Shown piece by piece: positions 6,548 through 12,491 of a DNA stretch of 12,729 nt. The notes below the pieces were generated by a model, which worked only from the letters and a program-made list of their open reading frames with translations, was not told the DNA's origin and made no database searches. Positions within the stretch are counted from its first letter, which is position 1. Each line of letters begins with the position of its first letter. The translations under genes and the position numbers were made by a program. This stretch comes from Bacteroidales bacterium UBA714 (lineage in GTDB: Bacteria > Bacteroidota > Bacteroidia > Bacteroidales > UBA932): assembly GCA_002298075.1 (NCBI GenBank), contig DBLW01000171.1, positions 1 to 12,729 of the forward strand, written 5' to 3'.

Positions 6548-6922
6548 GTGGAGAACGGCAATCCCTGTACGCTGCCTAAGACAGAAAGGCTTTGTGGCAA
6601 GAAAGGCATATCGACGCTTCTTGCCCAAGGCAGGCATGGCAATGTCCCGGGAATGAGGTTCACATTCCGCACAGGTACCGGATGCGGATGTCCAAGGATA
6701 CTTGTATCCGTGCCCAAAAAGCTGTTCAAGCGTGCAGTCAAGCGCAATCTCCTCAAACGCAGGATAAGGGAAAGCTGGCGCAGACAAAAGCATTTTCTCA
6801 ACTGTGATAGCGGGATGGACATACTCATGACCTATTCAACCAAAGAAATCCTCGGCTATGCGGAAGTTTATGAGGCAGTTTCACACATCATTACGAAAAT
6901 AAATGAAAGAACTGCGGAGTAA
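6548..6922 (+). CDS. rnpA: Ribonuclease P protein component, GTG start
   Basis: The protein subunit of RNase P, which helps the catalytic RNA bind and mature pre-tRNA 5' ends. From GTG at 6548 the product is 124 residues. It opens with TLPKTERLCGKKGIS at residues 8-22 (the family's 'L.k.erl.gk' start), then the first strand MRFTFRTG, and the RNR signature KRAVKRNLLKRRIRESWR at 61-78. DILMTYSTKEILGYAEV follows in the usual place. No ATG fits in this frame: the only one upstream is at 6455, deep inside hemD, and would add 31 unrelated residues. The GTG lies four bases after the hemD TGA and gives normal family length. The 3' end overlaps yidD by 20 bases. rpmH is not adjacent, unlike in many bacteria. 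Confidence 0.93.
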   Translation: MENGNPCTLPKTERLCGKKGISTLLAQGRHGNVPGMRFTFRTGTGCGCPRILVSVPKKLFKRAVKRNLLKRRIRESWRRQKHFLNCDSGMDILMTYSTKEILGYAEVYEAVSHIITKINERTAE

Positions 6923-7157
6923 GGCCCTCGCGGCAGGGAAAAAGGCAATAATTTTTCCTTTCGTCATGCTCATCAGATTTTATCAGGTGTGCATATCCCC
7001 GCTTAAGCCGCCGACATGCCGTTTCACCCCGACTTGTTCACAATATGCCCTTGAGGCATTCCGCAAACACGGCCCGCTCAAAGGCCTGCTGCTTACCGTC
7101 AGGAGGTTGCTCAGATGCCATCCCTGGGGAGGAAGCGGCTATGACCCTGTCCCGTGA
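6903..7157 (+). CDS. yidD: Membrane protein insertion efficiency factor YidD
   Basis: An 84-residue protein of the YidD family, a membrane-associated factor that helps the YidC insertion route. After an N-terminal amphipathic, basic stretch (residues 1-16) and a hydrophobic segment (17-30), it shows the family signature LIRFYQVCISPLKPPTCRFT (about residues 23-42), PTCSQYALEAFRKHG (43-57) and RLLRCHPWGGSGYDPVP (68-84). The conserved cysteines at 30, 39, 45 and 72 are present. Length is standard. The ATG at 6903 overlaps the 3' end of rnpA by 20 bases, indicating translational coupling. yidC is not in this window. Confidence 0.96.
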   Translation: MKELRSKALAAGKKAIIFPFVMLIRFYQVCISPLKPPTCRFTPTCSQYALEAFRKHGPLKGLLLTVRRLLRCHPWGGSGYDPVP

Positions 7158-7191
7158 CACATAATTGCAGAACCGGCACAAATCCAGAATC

Positions 7192-7899
7192 ATGGCAAAG
7201 AAAGAAGGAATCAGAAAACTTTTTGACAGGATAGCCCCTGATTACGACAAGCTCAACCACCTGCTCTCACTCAACATTGACAAGACATGGAGACGCAGGG
7301 CCGTAAAGGAAATCGTAAGGCCGTCTTCTGCGGACACGATACTTGACGTCGCCTGCGGCACAGGAGACTTCACCATAGAAATAGCGCGCAAAGCCGCTCC
7401 TGCAAGCACAATCATCGGCATTGACCTCTCTGAGGGCATGATGGCCATCGGGCGCGCAAAGATTGCTGAAGCCGGGCTTGACAAGCCTGTTGAAGTAAAG
7501 ATGATACAGGGAGATTGCGAGGCCCTGCCATATCCGGACGAAACATTTGACCGCATATCAGCAGGATTCGGAGTACGGAATTTCGAGCATCTCGAAATCG
7601 GGCTGGGCGAAATGTTCCGCACACTAAAAAAAGAAGGCAAACTTGTAATACTCGAACTCTCCGTCCCTTCCAATCGTCTTATGAGAAGTCTATACAAATT
7701 ATATTTTCTGAAAATTCTTCCGGCAATCGGAGGCTGGATTTCAGGAGAAAGGGGCGCATACGAGTATCTTCCCGCGTCCGTCCTGCGCTTCCCTGCCCCT
7801 GAACGATTTATGGAAATGATGAGTTCCGCCGGTTTTCGGGAGGTAAGACAGCGACCGATGACCTTCGGAATATGCCGCATGTATACAGGACTCAAATAA
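7192..7899 (+). CDS. menG: Demethylmenaquinone C-methyltransferase (UbiE/MenG)
   Basis: A 235-residue SAM-dependent enzyme that methylates demethylmenaquinol to menaquinol, the last step of menaquinone synthesis, at the cytosolic face of the membrane. The UbiE N-terminal signature FDRIAPDYDKLNHLLSLNID is at residues 11-30, SAM motif I LDVACGTGDF at 51-60, the acidic GIDLS at 76-80, and the second UbiE signature RISAGFGVRNFEHLEIGL near 121-138. Because Bacteroidota use menaquinone, MenG is the better name than UbiE. I chose ATG 7192; an in-frame TTG at 7165 would add nine residues not typical of the family. It is the last gene of the plus-strand run, 34 bases after yidD, and converges on menA, the enzyme that makes its substrate. 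Confidence 0.95.
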   Translation: MAKKEGIRKLFDRIAPDYDKLNHLLSLNIDKTWRRRAVKEIVRPSSADTILDVACGTGDFTIEIARKAAPASTIIGIDLSEGMMAIGRAKIAEAGLDKPVEVKMIQGDCEALPYPDETFDRISAGFGVRNFEHLEIGLGEMFRTLKKEGKLVILELSVPSNRLMRSLYKLYFLKILPAIGGWISGERGAYEYLPASVLRFPAPERFMEMMSSAGFREVRQRPMTFGICRMYTGLK

Positions 7900-7961
7900 T
7901 CATCCCGCCACATTTCCCAGGCAAGAAAAGGCAAGACCAGACCTGAAAGTCCCTGGCGTCT

Positions 7962-7978
7962 CCTTATATTATATAAGG
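7962..7978. repeat. AT-rich palindrome at the menG/menA junction
   Basis: CCTTATAT, one T, then ATATAAGG form an 8-bp inverted repeat that spans the menA stop codon (7969-7971) in the 69-base gap between the convergent genes menG and menA. As RNA it would be a 7-bp, mostly A-U stem with a UUA loop. No run of T follows on either strand, so it is at best a weak terminator. Confidence 0.4.
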
Positions 7979-8877
7979 TATATGAGAAAGCCCCCTCCCG
8001 CAAGCAGGCAGAAAATTAAAGCCGAAAGCACCAGCTGAGGCAGATACCGGTCCAGTCCTGCGGAACTGTTTTTCCACACTCCGGCAAGATGCCATATGAA
8101 CAACGGAAGAGACAGTACAAACAGATAGTGCCAAGGGTCATAGAAGCACAGCATCGCATAAGCAATCATCGCCGCCCAAGCCACCGCTACCAGCACGGTC
8201 TGATATATTCGGGCTCCATGCTCCCCTAATTTTCCTGCTACCGTGACACGAACCGCGCGGTCCGGCTCAATGTCCCTCAGGTTGTTCACATTCAATACAG
8301 CCATGCCCAGCGCTCCGGCAGAGACTGCAGGAAGCAGAAGCTTTGCAGTTCCGAAGGTATGAGTGCACACAAAATAAGAACCCATCACTGCCACAAGTCC
8401 AAAGAAAACGAACACATATACATCTCCAAGACCGCGGTAGCCATAAGGATTGCGGCCGAGAGTGTATCTCATTGCTGCTCTGATTGACATATATCCGAAT
8501 ATCATCAGCACGAAGGCATCCAATGAGAATATTGTCCCGAAGGAGAAATAAATCATCGCAAGCCCCGAAGCGACGGAAAGCACCACCATAATCCGGACAA
8601 GCATCTCAAGTCCCCCTGCCGTCAGTTCCCCGCTCTTCAAGGCAAGGGAAGCAGAACGCTCATGCCCGGAAGAATTCCCACGCAAAAAGTCGCCAAGCTC
8701 ATTGCTCACGTTCGACAGTATCTGAAGAAAAACCGCAGTGAGCAAAATGAAAGCCACCACAGCCGGCCTGACATGAAAATCAGCATAGGCAAGCATGCAT
8801 CCGAGCAAGACGCCAGACAGGGAAAGAGGAATCGTCCGAAGTCTCAATGCAGATATATATTTTTTCAGAAAACCCAT
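7969..8877 (-). CDS. menA: 1,4-dihydroxy-2-naphthoate polyprenyltransferase
   Basis: A 302-residue UbiA-superfamily inner-membrane enzyme that attaches the polyprenyl tail to 1,4-dihydroxy-2-naphthoate, giving demethylmenaquinone. About eight hydrophobic segments are visible. The first Asp-rich motif is SNELGDFLRG at residues 58-67, a conservative variant of the usual N-D-x-x-D (Glu in place of Asp). The second is NNLRDIEPD at 197-205. RGLGDVYVFVFFG at 147-159 is a MenA signature. Downstream of the second motif the common GKxTL is replaced by AVRVTV, a small oddity. I prefer ATG 8877 (MGFLKKYISALRLRT) over the in-frame TTG at 8886. The gene converges with menG, so two successive pathway steps face each other. 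Confidence 0.93.
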   Translation of the reverse strand: MGFLKKYISALRLRTIPLSLSGVLLGCMLAYADFHVRPAVVAFILLTAVFLQILSNVSNELGDFLRGNSSGHERSASLALKSGELTAGGLEMLVRIMVVLSVASGLAMIYFSFGTIFSLDAFVLMIFGYMSIRAAMRYTLGRNPYGYRGLGDVYVFVFFGLVAVMGSYFVCTHTFGTAKLLLPAVSAGALGMAVLNVNNLRDIEPDRAVRVTVAGKLGEHGARIYQTVLVAVAWAAMIAYAMLCFYDPWHYLFVLSLPLFIWHLAGVWKNSSAGLDRYLPQLVLSALIFCLLAGGGFLIYLI

Positions 8878-8931
8878 AATAAACAACCTACAACAAGTAA
8901 AACAACACTAAAAACAACAAACCAAACAACC
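8878..8931 (-). promoter_or_regulatory. U/G-rich menA leader with weak promoter match
   Basis: Upstream of menA the minus strand is almost only T and G: the plus strand of 8881-8930 has a single G. A near-consensus -7, TAGTGTTG (8910-8903, one mismatch to TAnnTTTG), with GTTG about 17 bases upstream, could drive menA with a leader of about 20 nt. The match is weak and the skewed composition makes chance matches more likely. Confidence 0.25.
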
Positions 8932-8949
8932 GTCTTGAAGTGCAAAGAA

Positions 8950-9104
8950 ACGACCTTTGCTTCCGGTTAAGAATCTTATTCGTCACTTTCTGCTGACCCT
9001 GCAATCTTAAGAATGTGTGCAATCCTTTAGCAGGACCAGGACAGAAAGGCCTCGGATAAAGAGGCATAAAAAGGGAAGCCGCGACGGTTTCCCTTTTTTA
9101 TTTT
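8950..9104 (+). ncRNA. Candidate structured small RNA with its own terminator
   Basis: This gap has no plausible coding region but shows nested complementary arms on the plus strand: CTTATTCG (8975-8982) with CGGATAAAG (9053-9061, one bulge); CTTTCTG (8986-8992) with CAGAAAG (9042-9048); CTG (8993-8995) with CAG (9037-9039); CCTGC (8998-9002) with GCAGG (9030-9034). Together these give a long rod with small internal loops and a 27-nt end loop. The strong terminator at 9068 follows directly and its better U-tract is on this strand. A competing hairpin GCCTC/GAGGC (9049-9065) is possible. The only promoter-like box, GACCTTTGC at 8952-8960, has one mismatch and no -33 element. A 6S-like RNA is one option by shape; I do not recognise the sequence. 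Confidence 0.35.
9068..9104. terminator. Strong intrinsic terminator downstream of lepA
   Basis: AAAAAGGGAAGCCG (9068-9081) and CGGTTTCCCTTTTT (9085-9098) form a 14-bp stem with one G-U wobble and a CGA loop. On the plus strand TTTTTTATTTT follows; on the minus strand TTTTT then ATGCC follows. It lies 22 bases past the lepA stop and can end lepA transcripts, but the longer U-tract faces the plus strand, where no protein gene needs it. That supports a plus-strand RNA gene just before it. Confidence 0.88.
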
Positions 9105-9120
9105 CCGTATTCCGGAATCA

Positions 9121-10908
9121 TCAGTCAAGCTTGAGCACAGCCATGAAAGCGCTCTGAGGGACTTCGACAGTTCCTATCTGTCTCATCCTCTTCTTGCCCT
9201 GCTTCTGTTTCTCAAGAAGCTTCCTCTTTCGGCTGATGTCACCGCCATAGCATTTTGCAGTCACATCCTTTCGCACGGCCTTCACAGTCTCACGCGCAAT
9301 AATCTTCGCACCGACCGCAGCCTGGATGGCAATATCAAACTGCTGGCGAGGTATCAGTTCCTTGAGTTTCTCACACATCTTACGTCCGAAATCATATGCA
9401 TGGTCCGCATGGATAAGCGTTGAAAGCGCATCCGCAGGGTCTCCATTGAGCAGTATGTCAAGCTTCACGAGCTTGGCCTCACGGAAACCTATGACATGAT
9501 AGTCAAATGAAGCGTATCCCTTTGATATGGACTTCAGCTTGTCATAGAAATCAAAAACTATCTCTGACAGAGGCATTTCATAAGTCAGTTCAAGACGGTC
9601 CGAAGTCATATAATGCTGGTTTATAAGGATTCCGCGCTTTTCAAGACACAATTTCATTATAGGACCGTAATAATCTGACTTCGATATTACCTGCGCCCTT
9701 ATGTAAGGTTCCTCGATCCTGTCTATAAGAGTGGCGGCAGGCAGTCCGGAAGGATTATGCACATCCAGGCACTCGCCCTGAGTGGTATATACCTTATATG
9801 ACACGTTCGGGACAGTTGTTATGACATCCATGTTAAATTCACGGAAAAGACGCTCCTGAACTATCTCAAGATGCAGAAGCCCAAGGAAACCGCAGCGGAA
9901 ACCGAAGCCGAGCGCGAGAGAAGACTCCGGCTCGAAAACGAAAGACGCGTCGTTCAGCTGGAATTTCTCAAGAGACGCCCTCAGTTCCTCATATTGGTCT
10001 GTCTCGACAGGATACATGCCGGCGAAGACCATAGGCTTGACCTCCTCGAAACCGGCGATAGCCTCCGCGCAAGGATTAGACACGTGTGTTATGGTATCTC
10101 CGACTTTCACCTCGACTGCTGACTTGATTCCGGATATTATATATCCAACACTGCCGCAAGGGATCTCATTTCTAGGGTGCATCTTCATTTTGAGCACACC
10201 GACCTCGTCAGCCTCATACTCCTTGCCGGTATTGAAGAATTTTACCTTGTCACCGGCCTTGAGAGAGCCGTTCACAACCTTGAAATAGGCGATTATGCCC
10301 CTGAAAGAGTTGAACACAGAGTCGAAAATAAGGGCCTGAAGCGGCGCATCCGGATCACCTTTCGGCGCAGGAATCCTCTCTATGATGGAATCAAGTATGC
10401 CCTTCACCCCCTCTCCTGTCTTTCCTGAGGCAAGAAGCACTTCCTCCGGCTTGCATCCGATAAGCTCCACGACCTGGTCAGTGACCACATCCACCATAGC
10501 GGACTCCACGTCTATTTTGTTAAGCACCGGGATTATCTCCAGGTCATGCTCTATGGCAAGATAAAGGTTGGAGATAGTCTGCGCCTGGATTCCCTGGGTA
10601 GCGTCAACGACCAGAAGCGCCCCCTCGCAGGAGGCGATGGCACGCGACACCTCATACGAAAAGTCCACATGCCCCGGAGTGTCGATAAGGTTGAGCACAT
10701 ATTTCTCACCCTTATATACATAGTCCATCTGAATCGCATGGCTCTTTATCGTAATGCCCTTCTCTTTCTCCAAATCCATAGAATCCAGCACCTGGTTCTC
10801 CATCTCCCTCGAATTAAGAGTCTGCGTAACTTCAAGCATTCTGTCTGCAAGCGTGCTCTTGCCGTGGTCTATATGCGCAATGATGCAAAAGTTTCTCGTA
10901 TTCTTCAT
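9121..10908 (-). CDS. lepA: Elongation factor 4 (LepA), ribosome-associated GTPase
   Basis: A 595-residue translational GTPase that binds the 70S ribosome and affects translocation and ribosome function. GTP-binding motifs are intact: G1 AHIDHGKST at residues 11-19, G2 region around KEKGITIKS at 48-56, G3 DTPGH at 76-80, and G4 NKID at 130-133. The EF-4-specific C-terminal domain is complete, with CYGGDISRKRKLLEKQKQGK near residues 553-572 and the end VEVPQSAFMAVLKLD. The length is standard. I chose ATG 10908 because MKNTRNFCIIAHIDHG is the expected start; an in-frame TTG at 10932 lies within the predicted -7 box. The gene stands alone on the minus strand, with a terminator at 9068 and a divergent promoter shared with the sigma gene. 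Confidence 0.98.
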   Translation of the reverse strand: MKNTRNFCIIAHIDHGKSTLADRMLEVTQTLNSREMENQVLDSMDLEKEKGITIKSHAIQMDYVYKGEKYVLNLIDTPGHVDFSYEVSRAIASCEGALLVVDATQGIQAQTISNLYLAIEHDLEIIPVLNKIDVESAMVDVVTDQVVELIGCKPEEVLLASGKTGEGVKGILDSIIERIPAPKGDPDAPLQALIFDSVFNSFRGIIAYFKVVNGSLKAGDKVKFFNTGKEYEADEVGVLKMKMHPRNEIPCGSVGYIISGIKSAVEVKVGDTITHVSNPCAEAIAGFEEVKPMVFAGMYPVETDQYEELRASLEKFQLNDASFVFEPESSLALGFGFRCGFLGLLHLEIVQERLFREFNMDVITTVPNVSYKVYTTQGECLDVHNPSGLPAATLIDRIEEPYIRAQVISKSDYYGPIMKLCLEKRGILINQHYMTSDRLELTYEMPLSEIVFDFYDKLKSISKGYASFDYHVIGFREAKLVKLDILLNGDPADALSTLIHADHAYDFGRKMCEKLKELIPRQQFDIAIQAAVGAKIIARETVKAVRKDVTAKCYGGDISRKRKLLEKQKQGKKRMRQIGTVEVPQSAFMAVLKLD

Positions 10909-10928
10909 CTTGTCAAAATGTAAACTCT

Positions 10929-10937
10929 GCAAAGATA
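10929..10937 (-). promoter_or_regulatory. Putative lepA -7 element
   Basis: On the minus strand TATCTTTGC (10937-10929) matches TAnnTTTG and ends about 20 bases before the lepA ATG, so the leader would be short. A TTTG lies 24 bases upstream (10965-10962), somewhat further than the usual 19-21. Confidence 0.55.
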
Positions 10938-10950
10938 ACGCATTTTTTCT

Positions 10951-10958
10951 TACATTTG
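10951..10958 (+). promoter_or_regulatory. Putative -7 element for the ECF sigma operon
   Basis: TACATTTG on the plus strand matches TAnnTTTG and lies 41 bases before the sigma gene's ATG. It is 13 bases from the divergent lepA -7 box, so the two promoters overlap. No -33 TTTG is visible near 10928-10932. The match suggests housekeeping expression of the operon rather than autoregulation by the ECF factor, but an ECF-specific promoter cannot be recognised without its consensus. Confidence 0.45.
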
Positions 10959-10999
10959 TTTCAAACCTTCAAGACATCAGCGTGTCATAATATGTGATC

Positions 11000-11542
11000 A
11001 TGACAGACACAGAAATCATAAGCATATACAGGGAGGGAAAGCGCGAAGAAGCCTTCCGCCATATAGTCGGCAATTACAGCGAACGGCTGTATTGGCACGT
11101 CCGGCGCTTCCTTTGCTGCCATGAGGACACCAACGATCTCCTGCAGGACATATTCATAAAAGTCTGGACCGCACTTCCTTCATTCAGGGGAGAATCCAAG
11201 CTCTTCACATGGCTGTACCGCATTGCCACTAACGAAGTGCTCAATCACCTGAGGAAACACAAGGCCATTTCACTGCTCAGAATGCATGACGCGGCGGAAA
11301 CTTTCGAAAAGCGAATAGACGAGGACCCGTATTTCGACGGAAACAAAATGCAAAGGGAACTGCACAAGTGCATACAGCGGCTCCCCGAGAAACAGAGGAT
11401 AGTATTCAGCCTCCGATATTTCGATGAAATGAAATATGAAGACATCGCCGAAATAACAGGCACCTCGGTCGGAGCACTCAAGGCGTCTTACCATCATGCA
11501 TACGGAAAACTCAAAAAAAGCATGGAAGAAAAATTCCTGTAG
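11000..11542 (+). CDS. ECF-type RNA polymerase sigma factor
   Basis: A 180-residue group IV sigma factor that would direct RNA polymerase to a small regulon. Region 2 spans about residues 21-88: AFRHIVGNYSERLYWHVRRF, then DTNDLLQDIFIKVWTALPSF (43-62, the -10 recognition helix), then TWLYRIATNEVLNHLRK (70-86). Region 4 spans about 123-172: CIQRLPEKQRIVFSLRYFDE, then MKYEDIAEITGTSVGALKAS, a helix-turn-helix with the usual 'G.S.g.vks' pattern. No extra C-terminal domain is present. I prefer ATG 11000 over GTG 10994, which would add two residues. It heads a three-gene run with a one-helix membrane protein and a Spy/CpxP-like protein, suggesting an envelope signal. It is not followed by a SusCD pair, so it is not a typical polysaccharide-utilisation sigma factor. 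Confidence 0.95.
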   Translation: MTDTEIISIYREGKREEAFRHIVGNYSERLYWHVRRFLCCHEDTNDLLQDIFIKVWTALPSFRGESKLFTWLYRIATNEVLNHLRKHKAISLLRMHDAAETFEKRIDEDPYFDGNKMQRELHKCIQRLPEKQRIVFSLRYFDEMKYEDIAEITGTSVGALKASYHHAYGKLKKSMEEKFL

Positions 11543-11586
11543 AAACCCGATAAACCCAAGGCACGGGACAGTGTCTAAGAAAGCGT

Positions 11587-11997
11587 ATGAAAACAGACAA
11601 CAAAGACATATTACAATCCTTTGAGGAATTGAAAAAAATGCCATACAGAGTACCTGAAGGATATTTCGGAACATTTGGAGAAGAAATGGCCGGGCGCATT
11701 GAGATGGCCCGGGAAAGCAAGCCCAAGCTACTTCAGAAATTCACGCCATACATGGCCACGGCGGCAATGTTCGCAATGATAGTGACCGCAGGAACATTCT
11801 TCCTCAGGCTCACCGCAGGAGAATACGAACTGACATTCGAAGACTACGTGGTGATGTCGGAAAACCTTACCGGACCGGCCGGATATTCATTTTTGGCCGA
11901 CAAGGCAGAAGAAACACATCTGGATACAGAAGACATTGCCGACTACCTTATATATACAGGTGTCGGCGCCGAGAATTTCGATTTGTTATACGAATAA
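11587..11997 (+). CDS. Small single-helix membrane protein, probable anti-sigma factor
   Basis: A 136-residue protein without a recognised enzyme domain. Residues 1-50 are polar and would be cytosolic, with MPYRVPEGYFGTF at 18-30, a motif I associate with proteins encoded just after ECF sigma genes in Bacteroidota. One hydrophobic segment at about 53-75 (FTPYMATAAMFAMIVTAG and following) is a likely transmembrane helix. The last 60 residues are acidic and would be periplasmic. It lies 44 bases after the sigma stop and 11 before the Spy-like gene. The layout (cytosolic N-terminus, one helix, periplasmic sensor tail, position next to sigma) fits an anti-sigma factor, but no zinc-binding ZAS motif (HxxxCxxC) is present, so this role is inference from position. 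Confidence 0.65.
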   Translation: MKTDNKDILQSFEELKKMPYRVPEGYFGTFGEEMAGRIEMARESKPKLLQKFTPYMATAAMFAMIVTAGTFFLRLTAGEYELTFEDYVVMSENLTGPAGYSFLADKAEETHLDTEDIADYLIYTGVGAENFDLLYE

Positions 11998-12008
11998 AAA
12001 ATCAGGCT

Positions 12009-12491
12009 ATGAGACTGAACATGAAATCCCTTATTCTTGCCGCACTTGTGCTTATCTGTGCGGCGATATCAGCCGGAGCTTCTGAAAAAGGAGACTGGAA
12101 GCAGAAAATGATGAGCGAAAAAATAGCTTTCCTGACAGTTGAACTGAATCTGACTCCGGAAGAGGCCCAGGCATTCTGGCCGGTGTACAACCAGATCTGC
12201 GCAGAATTTGACACAGTCATGGGAGAAATATTCAAGGCGCAAAGGGCCATGTCAAAGGCGATTGGAGAGAACAAATCCGAGGCCGAGATATCCGCACTGC
12301 TTGACCGCTATCTCTCTGCCCAGCAGAAACAGAGGGAAATCAACGCCTCCATGGCTGAAAGGTACAGGAAGGTGCTTCCGGAGAGCAAGGTGGCAAAGCT
12401 CTACATAAGTGAAGAAAAATTCCGGAGGCAATGCATACACCGCATGCACAACAGGCCTGAGGGCGTGAAAAAGCCTCAGAACTGCAAATAG
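12009..12491 (+). CDS. Spy/CpxP-like periplasmic protein
   Basis: A 160-residue exported protein. Residues 1-24 form a signal peptide: basic MRLNMK, hydrophobic SLILAALVLICAAISAG, and a probable cleavage after AGA. The mature part is helical and highly charged. LNLTPEEAQAFWPVYNQICA at about 46-65 is the first Spy/CpxP-like LTxxQ-type motif (here LTPEEAQ), and VLPESKVAKLYISEEKFRRQ at 122-141 is the matching second one. Proteins of this type are periplasmic chaperones or stress sensors, some of them acting on ECF sigma circuits in Bacteroidota. It follows the probable anti-sigma gene by 11 bases. Two methionines (codons 1 and 5) could start; both leave the signal peptide intact. Its stop lies inside the oppositely oriented trmN6, a 16-base tail overlap. 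Fold family is fairly sure, function inferred. Confidence 0.78.
   Translation: MRLNMKSLILAALVLICAAISAGASEKGDWKQKMMSEKIAFLTVELNLTPEEAQAFWPVYNQICAEFDTVMGEIFKAQRAMSKAIGENKSEAEISALLDRYLSAQQKQREINASMAERYRKVLPESKVAKLYISEEKFRRQCIHRMHNRPEGVKKPQNCK

Noticed and set aside
7962..7978. The CCTTATAT/ATATAAGG palindrome as an intrinsic terminator
   Set aside because: The stem is short and nearly all A-U and has no T-run on either side; kept only as a repeat.
7242..8003. Long minus-strand frame of 253 codons opposite menG
   Set aside because: It is a shadow of the menG codon pattern; the plus strand encodes clear UbiE/MenG signatures and the antisense product resembles nothing.
8662..8970. Plus-strand open frame of about 100 codons running through the menA start and the gap after it
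   Set aside because: It is antisense to menA for most of its length, its product is low-complexity (Lys/Thr/Asn/Gln-rich) at the end, and it shows no start site or family motif.
9871..10122. Plus-strand frame rich in Glu and Arg inside lepA
   Set aside because: It is antisense to the well-conserved lepA coding region, and its composition is a by-product of lepA codon use.
10909..10932. Longer lepA starting at TTG 10932
   Set aside because: The extra residues are not part of EF-4, and the TTG lies inside the predicted -7 box TATCTTTGC; ATG 10908 gives the normal start.
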